From DAHUYF01 sp035945115 (GTDB lineage Bacteria > Pseudomonadota > Alphaproteobacteria > ATCC43930 > CGMCC-115725): a DNA stretch of 64,000 nt. Position 1 is the stretch's first letter, and each line of letters begins with the position of its first letter. The position numbers and the translations under genes were made by a program. The stretch is taken from positions 23,622 to 87,621 of the forward strand of contig DASZAN010000094.1 in NCBI GenBank assembly GCA_035945115.1, in the 5' to 3' direction. Below the pieces are notes generated by a model. The model had not been told where the DNA came from, did no database searches, and was given only the letters and a program-made list of their open reading frames with translations. Of the stretch, positions 7,560 through 17,039 are shown in pieces.

Positions 7560-9941
7560 ATGCCAAGCGACGCAAAAACAGCCCCGAACCCGGGCGTGGC
7601 CGATCTGCCGCCGTTGCCGGCGGACGCGGTCGTCATCATCCCTGTGCGCGGTGCGGTGCTTTTTCCCGGCACGGTACTGCCGATCACCGTGGCGCGGCCG
7701 CGCTCGGTCGCCGCCGCGCAGGCGGCGGTGAAGCGCGAGCTCCCCATCGGGTTGCTGCTGCAGCGCGATGCGAGCGTCGAGGAGCCCGGGACCGCCGATC
7801 TCTATCAGGTGGGCACGATCGCCGGTATCCTGCGCTATGTCACCACGCCCGACGGCAATCACCACCTGGTTTGCCAGGGGCAGCACCGCATCCGCGTCGT
7901 CGAATTCCTGAGCGGGTTTCCGTTTCCGGTGGCGCGCATCGAGCGCATCGGCGAGAGCGAGGTGCGAACGCCCGAGCTCGAGGCGCGGCTCATGCATCTC
8001 AAGACCCAGGCGCGCGAAGCCTTGGAGCTGCTGCCGCAGGCGCCGGCCGAGCTCGGGCCTGCTATCCAAGGGATCAACAACGGCGGCGCGCTCGCCGATT
8101 TCGTCGCCAGCGTCATGGACCTCGAGCCCGCCGAGAAGCAGAGCGTGCTCGAGACGGTCGACGTGCTCGCGCGCATGAAGCGGGTCTCCGACCTCTTGGG
8201 TCATCGCATCGAGGTGTTGCGGCTCTCCCGCCAGATCAGCGAGCAGACCAAGGAGAAGGTCGACAACCGCCAGCGCGAATTCCTTCTCCGCGAGCAGCTC
8301 AAGACCATTCAAAAGGAGCTTGGCGAGCAAGAGGGCACGGCGCAGGAGATCGCCGAGCTCAGGAAGCGCATCGAAGACGCGAAGATGCCGCCCGATATCG
8401 AGGCGCAGGCGAAGAAGGAGCTCGCGCGTCTCGAGCGAATGCCGGAAGGTGCCGCCGAATACGGCATGGTGCGCAACTATCTCGACTGGCTGATCGAGCT
8501 GCCGTGGGCGGTGACGACCGAGCACATCATCGACATCGCCGAGGCAAGGCGCGTGCTCGAGGCCGATCACTATGGCCTCGCCAAGATCAAGCGACGGATT
8601 CTCGAGTATCTCGCCGTGCAGAAGCTGAAGCCCGGCGGCCGCAGCCCCATCCTGTGCTTCGTCGGCCCGCCCGGCGTCGGCAAAACCTCGCTCGGTCAAA
8701 GCATCGCGCGGGCGACGGGACGCAAATTCGTACGCGTGAGCCTGGGCGGCGTCCATGACGAGGCGGAAATCCGCGGCCATCGCCGCACATATATCGGCGC
8801 GCTCCCCGGCAACATCGTTCAGGCGATCCGCAAGGCGGGCGCGCGGGATTGCGTGATGATGCTCGACGAGATCGACAAGCTCGGCGCCGGCATCCAAGGC
8901 GATCCCTCGGCAGCGCTGCTCGAGGTCCTCGATCCCGAGCAGAATTCCACCTTCCGTGACGCTTATCTCGGCGTCCCCTTCGATCTTTCCGCGGTCATGT
9001 TCATCGCCACCGCCAACATGATGGACACGGTGCCGGGTCCGCTGCGCGACCGCATGGAGGTGATCGAGCTTCCCGGCTACACCGAGGACGAAAAGCTCGA
9101 GATCGCCCGCCGTTATCTCGTGCCGCGCCAATTGGAGGCGAATGGGCTTAGCGCGGCACAGGTGGCGATCGGCGATGCCGCGCTTCGCACCATCATCCGC
9201 GACTACACGCGCGAGGCGGGCGTGCGCAATCTCGAGCGCACCATCGGCGCGGTCTTCCGCCACGTCGCGATGCAAGTGGCCGAAGGCAAGACGGCGAGCG
9301 CACGGATCGATGTCAGCGACCTCGCCGCGATTCTCGGAGCGCGGCGCTTCGAGAACGAAACCGCCATGCGCACCAGCATTCCCGGCGTCGCCACAGGGCT
9401 TGCCTGGACGCCGGTCGGCGGCGACATCCTCTTCATCGAGGCGACGCGCACGCCCGGAAGCGGCCGGCTCATTCTCACGGGCCAGCTCGGCGAAGTCATG
9501 AAGGAAAGCGCGCAGGCGGCGTTAAGCCTCGTCAAGTCGCGGGCGCGGCCGCTCGGCATCGACGACGAGATCTTCGCCAAAAGCGACATCCACATCCATG
9601 TCCCAGCCGGCGCCATCCCCAAGGATGGGCCGAGCGCGGGCGTCGCGATGACGACGGCGCTCATCTCGCTGCTCACCAACCGGCCGACGCGCAGCGACAC
9701 GGCCATGACCGGCGAGATCAGCCTGCGCGGGCTCGTGCTGCCGGTCGGTGGGATCAAGGAGAAGGTGACCGCCGCCGTGCGCGCCGGCATCACCACGGTA
9801 TTGCTCCCGTCCCGCAACCAGCGGGATTTCGAGGACATCCCCGAGGATGCGCGTCGTCGCGTCCGCATCGTCTGGTGCGAGCGCATCGACGACGTCATCG
9901 CTGAAGCACTCAAAGACGACGCGATGGCGGCGGCGGAATAG
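7560..9941 (+). CDS. lon: ATP-dependent Lon protease
   Basis: A 793-residue LonA protease that degrades misfolded and regulatory proteins. Domain order is the N-terminal substrate domain (about 25-220), AAA+ ATPase with Walker A GPPGVGKT at 369-376 and Walker B in CVMMLDEIDKL, and the protease domain with Ser692 in KDGPSAG and Lys735 in GGIKEK, spaced 43 residues apart as in E. coli Lon. It follows hsp20 by four bases and is probably translated from the same mRNA. The stop is immediately adjacent to the convergent livF stop. Alphaproteobacteria often carry more than one lon; whether this is the main copy cannot be told. Confidence 0.96.
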   Translation: MPSDAKTAPNPGVADLPPLPADAVVIIPVRGAVLFPGTVLPITVARPRSVAAAQAAVKRELPIGLLLQRDASVEEPGTADLYQVGTIAGILRYVTTPDGNHHLVCQGQHRIRVVEFLSGFPFPVARIERIGESEVRTPELEARLMHLKTQAREALELLPQAPAELGPAIQGINNGGALADFVASVMDLEPAEKQSVLETVDVLARMKRVSDLLGHRIEVLRLSRQISEQTKEKVDNRQREFLLREQLKTIQKELGEQEGTAQEIAELRKRIEDAKMPPDIEAQAKKELARLERMPEGAAEYGMVRNYLDWLIELPWAVTTEHIIDIAEARRVLEADHYGLAKIKRRILEYLAVQKLKPGGRSPILCFVGPPGVGKTSLGQSIARATGRKFVRVSLGGVHDEAEIRGHRRTYIGALPGNIVQAIRKAGARDCVMMLDEIDKLGAGIQGDPSAALLEVLDPEQNSTFRDAYLGVPFDLSAVMFIATANMMDTVPGPLRDRMEVIELPGYTEDEKLEIARRYLVPRQLEANGLSAAQVAIGDAALRTIIRDYTREAGVRNLERTIGAVFRHVAMQVAEGKTASARIDVSDLAAILGARRFENETAMRTSIPGVATGLAWTPVGGDILFIEATRTPGSGRLILTGQLGEVMKESAQAALSLVKSRARPLGIDDEIFAKSDIHIHVPAGAIPKDGPSAGVAMTTALISLLTNRPTRSDTAMTGEISLRGLVLPVGGIKEKVTAAVRAGITTVLLPSRNQRDFEDIPEDARRRVRIVWCERIDDVIAEALKDDAMAAAE

Positions 9942-10645
9942 TCAAAGTGCGATCAGCCCGTCGAGAAGCGCGCGGTCGGATTTGAGGGCGGCCGCGGCAC
10001 CGGAAAAGCGGACACCTCCCTTCTCCAGCACGTAGACGCGGTCAGCGAGGGCCAGCGAGAAGTCGACGCCCTGCTCGGCCAGCAGGATGGTCAACCCTTG
10101 ACCCTTGAGCTCGCCGACCTTGACGAGCAACGCTTCGACGACGAGCGGCGCCAGACCTTCAGAAGGTTCATCGAGCAGCAGCAGCTCGGGATTGCCCATC
10201 AGCGTTCGAGCGATGGTAAGCATCTGCTGCTCGCCACCTGAGAGAAAACCGCCTTGACGATCGCGAAGCCGAGCGAGATCCGGAAAGAGCTCGAACACCG
10301 CGTCGATCGTCCAACGGCCGGGCCGCGCCGCCGCGCGCCGAGCGACGTCGAGATTCTCCCACACCGTCAGCTCCGCAAAGATGCGGCGGTCTTCCGGCAC
10401 GAAGCCAATGCCGGTGCGCGCAATCCGGTAAGGCGCCCAGCCCGTAATGTCCTGCTGCTTGAAGCGAACGCGGCCGGCATTGGGCGGCGTCAACCCCATC
10501 ACCGAGCGCATGGTGGTGGTCTTGCCGACACCGTTGCGACCAAGGAGACAGACGCATTCGCCCGCCATGACCTCGAGCGAGATGCCGAACAGCACGCGGC
10601 TCAAGCCATAGGCGGTATGGACGTCCTCAAGCGCGAGCAGCGGAC

Positions 10646-10649
<4 letters not shown>
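9942..10649 (-). CDS. livF: Branched-chain amino acid ABC transporter, ATP-binding protein LivF
   Basis: A 235-residue ATPase energising the Liv permease at the inner membrane. Walker A GRNGVGKT is at 37-44, the signature is LSGGEQQ, and Walker B is LLLLDEPSEGLAPL. The phrase EDRRIFAELTVWENL is typical of LivF rather than LivG. Its ATG overlaps the livG stop by four bases. Last gene of the livKHMGF operon, ending directly against lon. In many alphaproteobacteria Liv-type systems carry amides, urea or aromatic acids, so the substrate is not certain. Confidence 0.92.
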
Positions 10650-11375
<726 letters not shown>

Positions 11376-11383
<8 letters not shown>

Positions 11384-12371
11384 GGACGCGCCTCCCGCTG
11401 AAGCGGCGAAGGTGCGCGAACGCCGCCGCGAGACCGCCGACGATGCCTCCAGGAAAAGCAAAGAGGAGGACGAGCAGAATGACGCCGAGCACGAAGGGCC
11501 AGTATTCGGTATAGGACGTGATCTGCTGATTGAGCAGAACGAGCGTCGCCGCGCCAACGACCGGACCCCAGAAGAAGTCGATGCCGCCGAGGATGGTCAT
11601 GATCATCACCTCGGCCGATTTCGGCCAGTAGACGTAATCGGCGAAGACGCCGCGATTGAAGATGCCGAAGAGCGCACCGGCGATCCCGGCAAAGCCGCCG
11701 GCGATGACGAACGCGGCGAGCTCGTAACGATGGACGTCGATGCCGATGAATGCGGCGCGTTCTGGATTCTCGCGGATCGTGGTCAACAGGCGACCGAAGG
11801 GCGAGGCGACGATGCGCCGAAGCGCCAGCAGCGAGAGCGCGACCAGGACAAGCGCCAGCAGATAGAATTCCTCGCCACTGCGCAAATCGTCGAAACCGGG
11901 AATCGCGGACAACCAATCGAAATCGGGGTAGGGAATATCGGGCAAGCCTTGATCGCCGCCGGTCACATCATTCCATTTGAAGCAGATGGCCCAGACGATC
12001 TGCGAGAACGCCAAGGTCAGCATGGCGAAATAAATCTTGGTGAGGCGCACGCAGAAAAAGCCGAAGACGACCGCAGCGGCGGCGGCCCCGAGCGCGGCCG
12101 CCGGGAGCGCCAGCGAGAACGGCATTTCATAGGTCTTCATCAAAATGCCGCAGACGTAAGCGCCGATGCCGAAATAGGCGACATGGCCGAAGGAGACGAG
12201 GCCGGTGGTGCCAAGCAGCAAATTGAGGCTCACCGCAAAGAGCGCGTCGATGGCGATCTGCGTGGCGAGGAAGACGTCGTAATGCGATCCCGTCCAGGGC
12301 AGCGAGAACGCCCCGAGGAAGGCGGCAACCAGCCACGGCGTCGATCCGCGGAAGAGAGAGCTGTTCAGCAT
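11376..12371 (-). CDS. livM: Branched-chain amino acid ABC transporter, permease LivM
   Basis: A 331-residue polytopic inner-membrane permease. It shows the family motifs NLLLGTTGLVSFGHVAYFG near residue 50 and RENPERAAFIGIDVHRYEL near 220, and a late ILGGIDFFWGPVVGA segment. The ATG overlaps the livH stop by one base (TGATG). The longer open frame upstream runs into livH and is not used. With LivH it forms the heterodimeric channel fed by the binding protein encoded at the head of the operon. Confidence 0.92.
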
Positions 12372-13252
12372 CAGCGGATCGGCCGGCCGAAAAGGCCCCA
12401 GGGCCGAATGATGAGAATGACCGCCATCAGCGCGAAGACGGAGAAGATCGAGAAGCTCGGGAAGATCAGGATGCCGAAGGAGAGCACCTGTCCGTAGATC
12501 ATCGAGCCCCAAAACGTCCCCCAGAAGGAACCAAGACCGCCGATGACGACGACAATGAAGGCCTCGACGATGATCTCGACGTCCATGCCTGGAACGATGC
12601 TCTCAATCGGCGTGATCAGCGCGCCCGAGAGACCGGCGAGGAACGAGCTCACCATGAACATCCCGGTGTAGATCGCGCCAACATTGGCGCCGAGCGCGCC
12701 CATCATCTCGCGGTCGAGCGCCGCAGCCCGAACCATTCGCCCAGCGCTGCTGTGGGTGAGCATGAGCCAGACGAGAAGAGCGACCACCGGCCCCAGCACC
12801 ATGATAAAGAGGTTGTAGGCGGGCAGCGTCGTGCCAATGAGCTCGAAGCCGCCAGCAAGGAGCGGCGGTCGCGATAGCGACAGCTGTTGGGTTCCCCATA
12901 TCGCTTTGGCGGCGTCGCCGAGGATCAGCACCAGTCCATATGTGAAGAGCAGCTGATAAAGCTCTTCGCGGCCATAGAGATGACGAAGCAGCAACCGCTC
13001 GATCACGCCACCCAAAAGTGCCACGCCGAGTGCGGCAACCAGCACCGCCGGCCAGAACGCATGCAACATCGGCTGCAACCAGTGCATCGCCTGCCAGGCA
13101 AGATAGGCGCCGATCATGTAAAACGAGCCGTGCGCGAAATTGAGCACGCGCATGACGCCGAACACGAGCGACAGGCCGGACGCAATCAAAAACAAAAACA
13201 TCGCGGTGGTGAGGCCGCCCAGAAACTGACCGAAGAGGAGCGAGGCCGCCAC
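12371..13252 (-). CDS. livH: Branched-chain amino acid ABC transporter, permease LivH
   Basis: A 293-residue membrane protein with about eight hydrophobic segments. Diagnostic stretches are GLTTAMFLFLIASGLSLVFG at 13-32, VLNFAHGSFYMIGAYLAW just after, and VVVIGGLGSFWGTFWGS near the end. It lies 139 bases after the livK stop, a gap containing a GC-rich hairpin, and is coupled to livM. Confidence 0.92.
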   Translation of the reverse strand: MAASLLFGQFLGGLTTAMFLFLIASGLSLVFGVMRVLNFAHGSFYMIGAYLAWQAMHWLQPMLHAFWPAVLVAALGVALLGGVIERLLLRHLYGREELYQLLFTYGLVLILGDAAKAIWGTQQLSLSRPPLLAGGFELIGTTLPAYNLFIMVLGPVVALLVWLMLTHSSAGRMVRAAALDREMMGALGANVGAIYTGMFMVSSFLAGLSGALITPIESIVPGMDVEIIVEAFIVVVIGGLGSFWGTFWGSMIYGQVLSFGILIFPSFSIFSVFALMAVILIIRPWGLFGRPIR

Positions 13253-13340
13253 CGGCGATCAACTCGGGGCGGGGGGCGATGGCGGCGTGCGCAGACCCGG
13301 TTGAGCGCGACGATGCGCCGCCAGCGCACGCGCGTCCGTT

Positions 13341-13358
13341 CGGCGCGAACCCGCGCCG
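13341..13358 (-). promoter_or_regulatory. GC-rich hairpin between livK and livH
   Basis: A perfect 7-base inverted repeat, CGGCGCG / CGCGCCG with a four-base loop, lies in the 139-base gap between the binding-protein gene and the permease genes. There is no following T run, so it is not a classic terminator. In Liv operons such hairpins often protect the 3' end of the binding-protein message and raise its yield over the permeases; that role here is inference. Confidence 0.35.
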
Positions 13359-13391
13359 GGTGCGGACGCTCTGGCGCGCATTAGGCCGCGC

Positions 13392-14591
13392 TCAATTCGT
13401 GAACGGCCCCTGCGCAAGGTATTGCGGGTTCTTCATGACGGCGAAGGGATAGCGATCGTCCTTCACCATCTGTCCCCAGAACTCACCCAACTCCGTCTCG
13501 TGGCTCTTGGCATTGAAGCTGCGCTTGCCGAGCGGCGTGTCGAAGGTGAGGCCGAGCAGCGCCTTCGCCACCTGATCGGACTTGGCGCTGTTGGCCTTCT
13601 TGACCCCCTCGGCGAGCGCCATGACGGAGGTGTAGCCCATGATCGCCCATCCGGAACCGTACTTCTCATGGGTAAAGGCCTTGAGATGCTCGATGAACGC
13701 CTTGTGCTCCGGCGGCTCGCCCTCGGGCCAAATCACGGGATCGTACGCATCGGACCAGATGCCGTAGGGATAATCGGCGCCAAGCGCCTCCGCTTCGTCA
13801 GTCGCGCCGACCTCGCCGCCATCGACCAAGCGGTTGTTGATCGCCTTGAAATAGCCGAGCGGCACCGCCTGCTTGGCAAAGGTCACGAAATCGCCGCCAT
13901 AGACATCACAGAACACCGCGTCCGGGTGCGCGCTCATCTGCGCGGTAATGAACGGGGTGAAATCGCTCTGACCGAGCTTCGGCCATTGCTGATCGACAAT
14001 CTCGATGTCCGGCCGCGCCTTTTTGATATAGGCGACGAAGGCCGTGACGGCGTCACGACCATAGGCGTAGTCGGGCGCGATGGTGGCGACGCGCTTCACC
14101 TCCTTCCATCCCGCGATGATCGCAGCCCCGCTGCTGCCATCGATGTCGGTGTTGGAAGCCATCCGGAAGATGTAGGGGTGCAGGTTCTTTGGCGAGGTCA
14201 ACTGCACGGTCTTCGAGGTTGGGGCGATGAAGACGATCTTGTTCTCCTTGGCGATCGTCGACACCGCCGGAGCTTCCGCCGAGGTCAGCGTTCCCACGAG
14301 GAAATCGACATTTTCCTTGATGATGAGCTCGCGGGCGAGGCGCACCGCCTCATCGGCGCTGGCCTTGCTATCACGCTCGAGAAGCTCGACCTTGCGGCCG
14401 AGAAGACCGCCCTTCTCGTTGATTTCCTGAACGGCGAGCTCCGCTCCTTTGGTGACGGGAATGCCATAGACCGAGGCCGGCCCGGACAAGGGCATCGGGT
14501 AGCCGATCTTGATGCTATCGGCGGCAACGGCTGACAACGAGCAAAGGCAAACGGCAGCACATGCCACCGCAACACTGCGGTAAATCGACAT
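13392..14591 (-). CDS. livK: Branched-chain amino acid ABC transporter, periplasmic binding protein
   Basis: A 399-residue Leu/Ile/Val-type (Peripla_BP_6) binding protein. It has a signal peptide of about 24 residues ending SLSAVAA, then the canonical SIKIGYPMPLSGPASVYG and GAELAVQEINEKGGLLGRKV segments. First gene of livKHMGF, with promoter space upstream at 14592-14770. Sequence alone cannot separate amino acid binding from amide or aromatic ligands. Confidence 0.9.
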   Translation of the reverse strand: MSIYRSVAVACAAVCLCSLSAVAADSIKIGYPMPLSGPASVYGIPVTKGAELAVQEINEKGGLLGRKVELLERDSKASADEAVRLARELIIKENVDFLVGTLTSAEAPAVSTIAKENKIVFIAPTSKTVQLTSPKNLHPYIFRMASNTDIDGSSGAAIIAGWKEVKRVATIAPDYAYGRDAVTAFVAYIKKARPDIEIVDQQWPKLGQSDFTPFITAQMSAHPDAVFCDVYGGDFVTFAKQAVPLGYFKAINNRLVDGGEVGATDEAEALGADYPYGIWSDAYDPVIWPEGEPPEHKAFIEHLKAFTHEKYGSGWAIMGYTSVMALAEGVKKANSAKSDQVAKALLGLTFDTPLGKRSFNAKSHETELGEFWGQMVKDDRYPFAVMKNPQYLAQGPFTN

Positions 14592-14712
14592 ATCGTTCCT
14601 CCCTGAACCCTGGCGTCCGCGGCTTTATGTACCGCTCATCCCAGGTAGTGTTCATTGCGCAACCCGTGGCGTCCGCCTTTGGCGGAATGGTGGGTGGTCA
14701 CGTCGCCCTCTG

Positions 14713-14767
14713 TCAAGCGTGCACCCTTCGGTGCATCGAACGCTTGAAGCGGCAGTGCATTCTGCAC
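14713..14767. promoter_or_regulatory. Paired hairpins in the livK / RNase-like divergent region
   Basis: TCAAGCG (14713-14719) pairs with CGCTTGA, and within it TGCACC pairs with GGTGCA around a CTTC loop; a five-base bulge separates the stems. A second small palindrome, GTGCA-TTC-TGCAC, follows at 14755-14767. Both lie in the 189-base divergent space between livK and the secreted RNase-like gene. They could be operators or a leader structure; nothing in the sequence decides between these. Confidence 0.4.
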
Positions 14768-14780
14768 AGAGTGATGTGCC

Positions 14781-15251
14781 GTGCACCTCTTTCGGGTTCT
14801 TCGCCAAGCCGTACTGCTCGCCAGCATCGCGCGAGCAGCGTCTGCCCAATGCATCCCAGCCGACTTCCCCGCAGATTATCTCGAGCGGGCGGAAGCGGCG
14901 GGCGGCCACACGCTCGCCCGCCATGTCGGCAAGTCCGATGATTGGCTGATGGCGCGTCTAGCGAGCGACGCGCATCTCCACGTCGCCAGCAGCTACATCG
15001 ATCGGGAAACCGCCGAAGCCGCGATCGAGACGCTGCTCAGCCGCCATCGCGACCGCCTTAACCGCTGGGTGGAGCGGACACCGGAGGGCGCCGAGTTCAC
15101 CGTGCGCGGCGCCGCCGACCGCACGATCGGCCGCACCGCCTGGCGGCCCGTCGGCGCCGATCATCTCGCCGACAGTCGCACGCTCGTTGTCGTCGTGAAG
15201 AAGGCGGGGGCGGCGAGCTGCCTGGTGCTCACCTCGTACCCTGGCTCCTAG
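14781..15251 (+). CDS. Secreted protein with bacterial RNase A-like (CdiA-CT type) domain
   Basis: A 156-residue protein that begins with a GTG codon, the only usual start after an upstream in-frame stop. Residues 1-22 form a plausible signal peptide ending ASA. Residues 38-155 match the RNase A-like toxin domain seen at the C-terminus of contact-dependent inhibition proteins: AGGHTLARHVGKSDDWLMAR at 40-59 (His43, His48), an Ala-Ser-Ser-Tyr strand at 69-72, and the terminal VLTSYPGS with Thr151 and Tyr153. Here the domain stands alone with its own export signal, not on a large carrier. No immunity gene is apparent next to it. The ribosome site is weak. It may be an exported nuclease or a relic of a toxin cassette. 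Confidence 0.65.
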   Translation: MHLFRVLRQAVLLASIARAASAQCIPADFPADYLERAEAAGGHTLARHVGKSDDWLMARLASDAHLHVASSYIDRETAEAAIETLLSRHRDRLNRWVERTPEGAEFTVRGAADRTIGRTAWRPVGADHLADSRTLVVVVKKAGAASCLVLTSYPGS

Positions 15252-15564
15252 GCGGCGCGCACGCCGCCAGGAACTGATCGACTTCGTCGCGAAGCGCCTT
15301 GGCCTGACCCGCAAGCCCGTCGGCGGCACGCTTCGCCGCCTGCGCCGCTGCGGTCGCCTCCTCGACGGCGTGGCTCACCCCGCTCACGTGGTTCGAGACC
15401 TCGCGCGTGCCGCCGGCGGCCTGCTGCACGCTGCGCGTGATCTCGTGCGTCGCGGCCGTCTGCTCTTCAACGGCCGACGCGATCGAAGCGGAGATTTCGT
15501 TGACGGCGAGGATGGTCGAGGAGATCGAGCGGATCGCGCTAGCGATGCCTGGTGAAATTAACAT
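15229..15564 (-). pseudogene. 3' remnant of a methyl-accepting chemotaxis protein gene
   Basis: The 111-residue frame equals only the extreme C-terminus of a chemoreceptor. It starts inside the signalling domain, at a region like AIRSISSTILAVNEISASIA, continues with AVEEQTAATHEITRSVQQAA, and ends with the usual ALRDEVDQFLAA tail. The receptor hairpin tip (ASQTNLLALNATIEAARAGE in intact genes), HAMP, sensor and membrane segments are missing. The break is at about 15560, exactly where the polysaccharide locus begins. It overlaps the end of the RNase-like gene by 23 bases on the opposite strand. Not functional as a receptor. Confidence 0.8.
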
Positions 15565-15675
15565 TAAAACCCCATCGGGCAGCCCGCCCCCCGGGGCTCG
15601 CGCGACCGTCGTTAAGACGTGATTAGCGGAGCACGGTCATGGTACACAGTAGCCTCGGGTGGGACAAAAGCGGCA

Positions 15676-17007
15676 ATGACCGGATCGAGCAACAACGAGC
15701 GGACCATCTTGGTGGTCACTGCTTCGCGCTGGCCACATACGGCCTTTGTCGCTGCTCGCCTCCGGGACGTGGGATTCTCGGTTGCGGCGGTGTGTCCGCG
15801 CAAAGGGGCGCTGCGCCGTACGTCGGGGATCGCGCGGTTTTACGACTATTCTCGGCTTCGCGCGACGCAGTCGATTCTGGCGGCGATCGACGATTGCTCT
15901 CCCGCCCTCGTCGTGCCTGGCGATGATGAGGCGGCTGCGGCGCTGCATGAGCTCCATGCGCGCTGCCGCCAGAGCGAGAACACAGAAGCCCCCGGCGTTT
16001 GCCGGTTGATCGAGGAATCGTTGGGCCCGAGTGCATCTTTTTCGATCGTGCGGAGCAAGTTACAGATCGTCCAGCTGGCGGGGGAATGCGGCGTTCGTGT
16101 GCCGCGGACGCGCGAGATCGGCAATGTGGACGAGCTGATCGAGTTTACCCGCGCCGCCGATTTCCCTTTCCTGCTGAAGCAGGAAGACACGAGCGGCGGC
16201 CGGGGGGTGGTCATCGTTAGATCCGCCGAGGCGGCGGTTTCCGCCTACCAAAATCTGCAACGGCGGCTGAAGACCGACGGATTAAGAGATCTCGCATTCC
16301 GACTCGATCCGATATCGCTCATTCAGTCGATGTGGCGCCAGCCGCCGAGAATTGGCGCGCAGAGCTTGATCGAGGGCAGGCCCGCCAACCGGGCCGTCGC
16401 ATGTTGGAAGGGCAAGGTCCTGGCAGGTATCACGGTCGTGGCCTTGGAAACCAATCCACCCGGCATCGGCACGGCGACGGTGGTGGAAGCGATGGACCAT
16501 CCCGAAATCGCTCGCGCCGCCGGGACCTTGGTTGCGAAGCTCGGACTTTCCGGCTTCTGCGGCTTCGATTTCGTCCTCGACCGGTCCGGTCAGGCTTATT
16601 TGCTTGAGCTCAATGCGCGGCTCACCTCGGCATGCTGGATCGGAACGACCGCCGAGACCGATCTCTGCGGCGCAATGTTCGAGGCAGTGACGGGAACACC
16701 GCGACACATTGCTGATCGGCTCTCGGAGAAATGGCCGCCCTTCGGGCGCGAGGGACAGCGGCTGGCACTCTTTCCGCAAGAATGGATGCGGAGCAAGACC
16801 AGTGAACATCTCTACGCCTCCTATCACCGCGTCCCCTGGCATGATCCGCAGCTGTTGGCGTATCTCGTCAGCAACACTTTGAAGGCCGAGCAAAGGATGC
16901 AAAGGAGTGCCCTCGTCCGCATTTTCGAGCGCTTCATGAACAGAATCGAACGTGACGAGGTTCGGCCTCTCGCCAAAGCCGGCGGCGACGGAAATCCGTC
17001 GCTTTAG
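15676..17007 (+). CDS. ATP-grasp domain protein of the polysaccharide locus
   Basis: A 443-residue ATP-grasp ligase-family protein. After an N-terminal Rossmann-like preATP domain (ILVVTASRWPHTAFVAARL), the ATP-binding region has FPFLLKQEDTSGGRGVVIV around residues 163-181, and the metal-binding end is FCGFDFVLDRSGQAYLLELN near 309-328, with conserved Asp, Glu and Asn. Such enzymes join a carboxylate to an amine or thiol through an acyl-phosphate; the substrate is unknown. A GTG 57 bases upstream is an alternative start. It is the first gene of the A+T-richer part of the locus and lies 32 bases before the flippase gene. It could add an amino acid or similar group to the polymer. Confidence 0.75.
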   Translation: MTGSSNNERTILVVTASRWPHTAFVAARLRDVGFSVAAVCPRKGALRRTSGIARFYDYSRLRATQSILAAIDDCSPALVVPGDDEAAAALHELHARCRQSENTEAPGVCRLIEESLGPSASFSIVRSKLQIVQLAGECGVRVPRTREIGNVDELIEFTRAADFPFLLKQEDTSGGRGVVIVRSAEAAVSAYQNLQRRLKTDGLRDLAFRLDPISLIQSMWRQPPRIGAQSLIEGRPANRAVACWKGKVLAGITVVALETNPPGIGTATVVEAMDHPEIARAAGTLVAKLGLSGFCGFDFVLDRSGQAYLLELNARLTSACWIGTTAETDLCGAMFEAVTGTPRHIADRLSEKWPPFGREGQRLALFPQEWMRSKTSEHLYASYHRVPWHDPQLLAYLVSNTLKAEQRMQRSALVRIFERFMNRIERDEVRPLAKAGGDGNPSL

Positions 17008-17039
17008 GTGCTGCACGCCAAGGTATTGGGAGCGCAACG

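Noticed and set aside
7527..9275. Long antisense open frame (about 580 codons) opposite lon
   Set aside because: It lies wholly within a perfect lon gene, and its composition (many Arg, His, Asp, Leu) is the usual by-product of GC-rich third positions on the opposite strand. No family resemblance.
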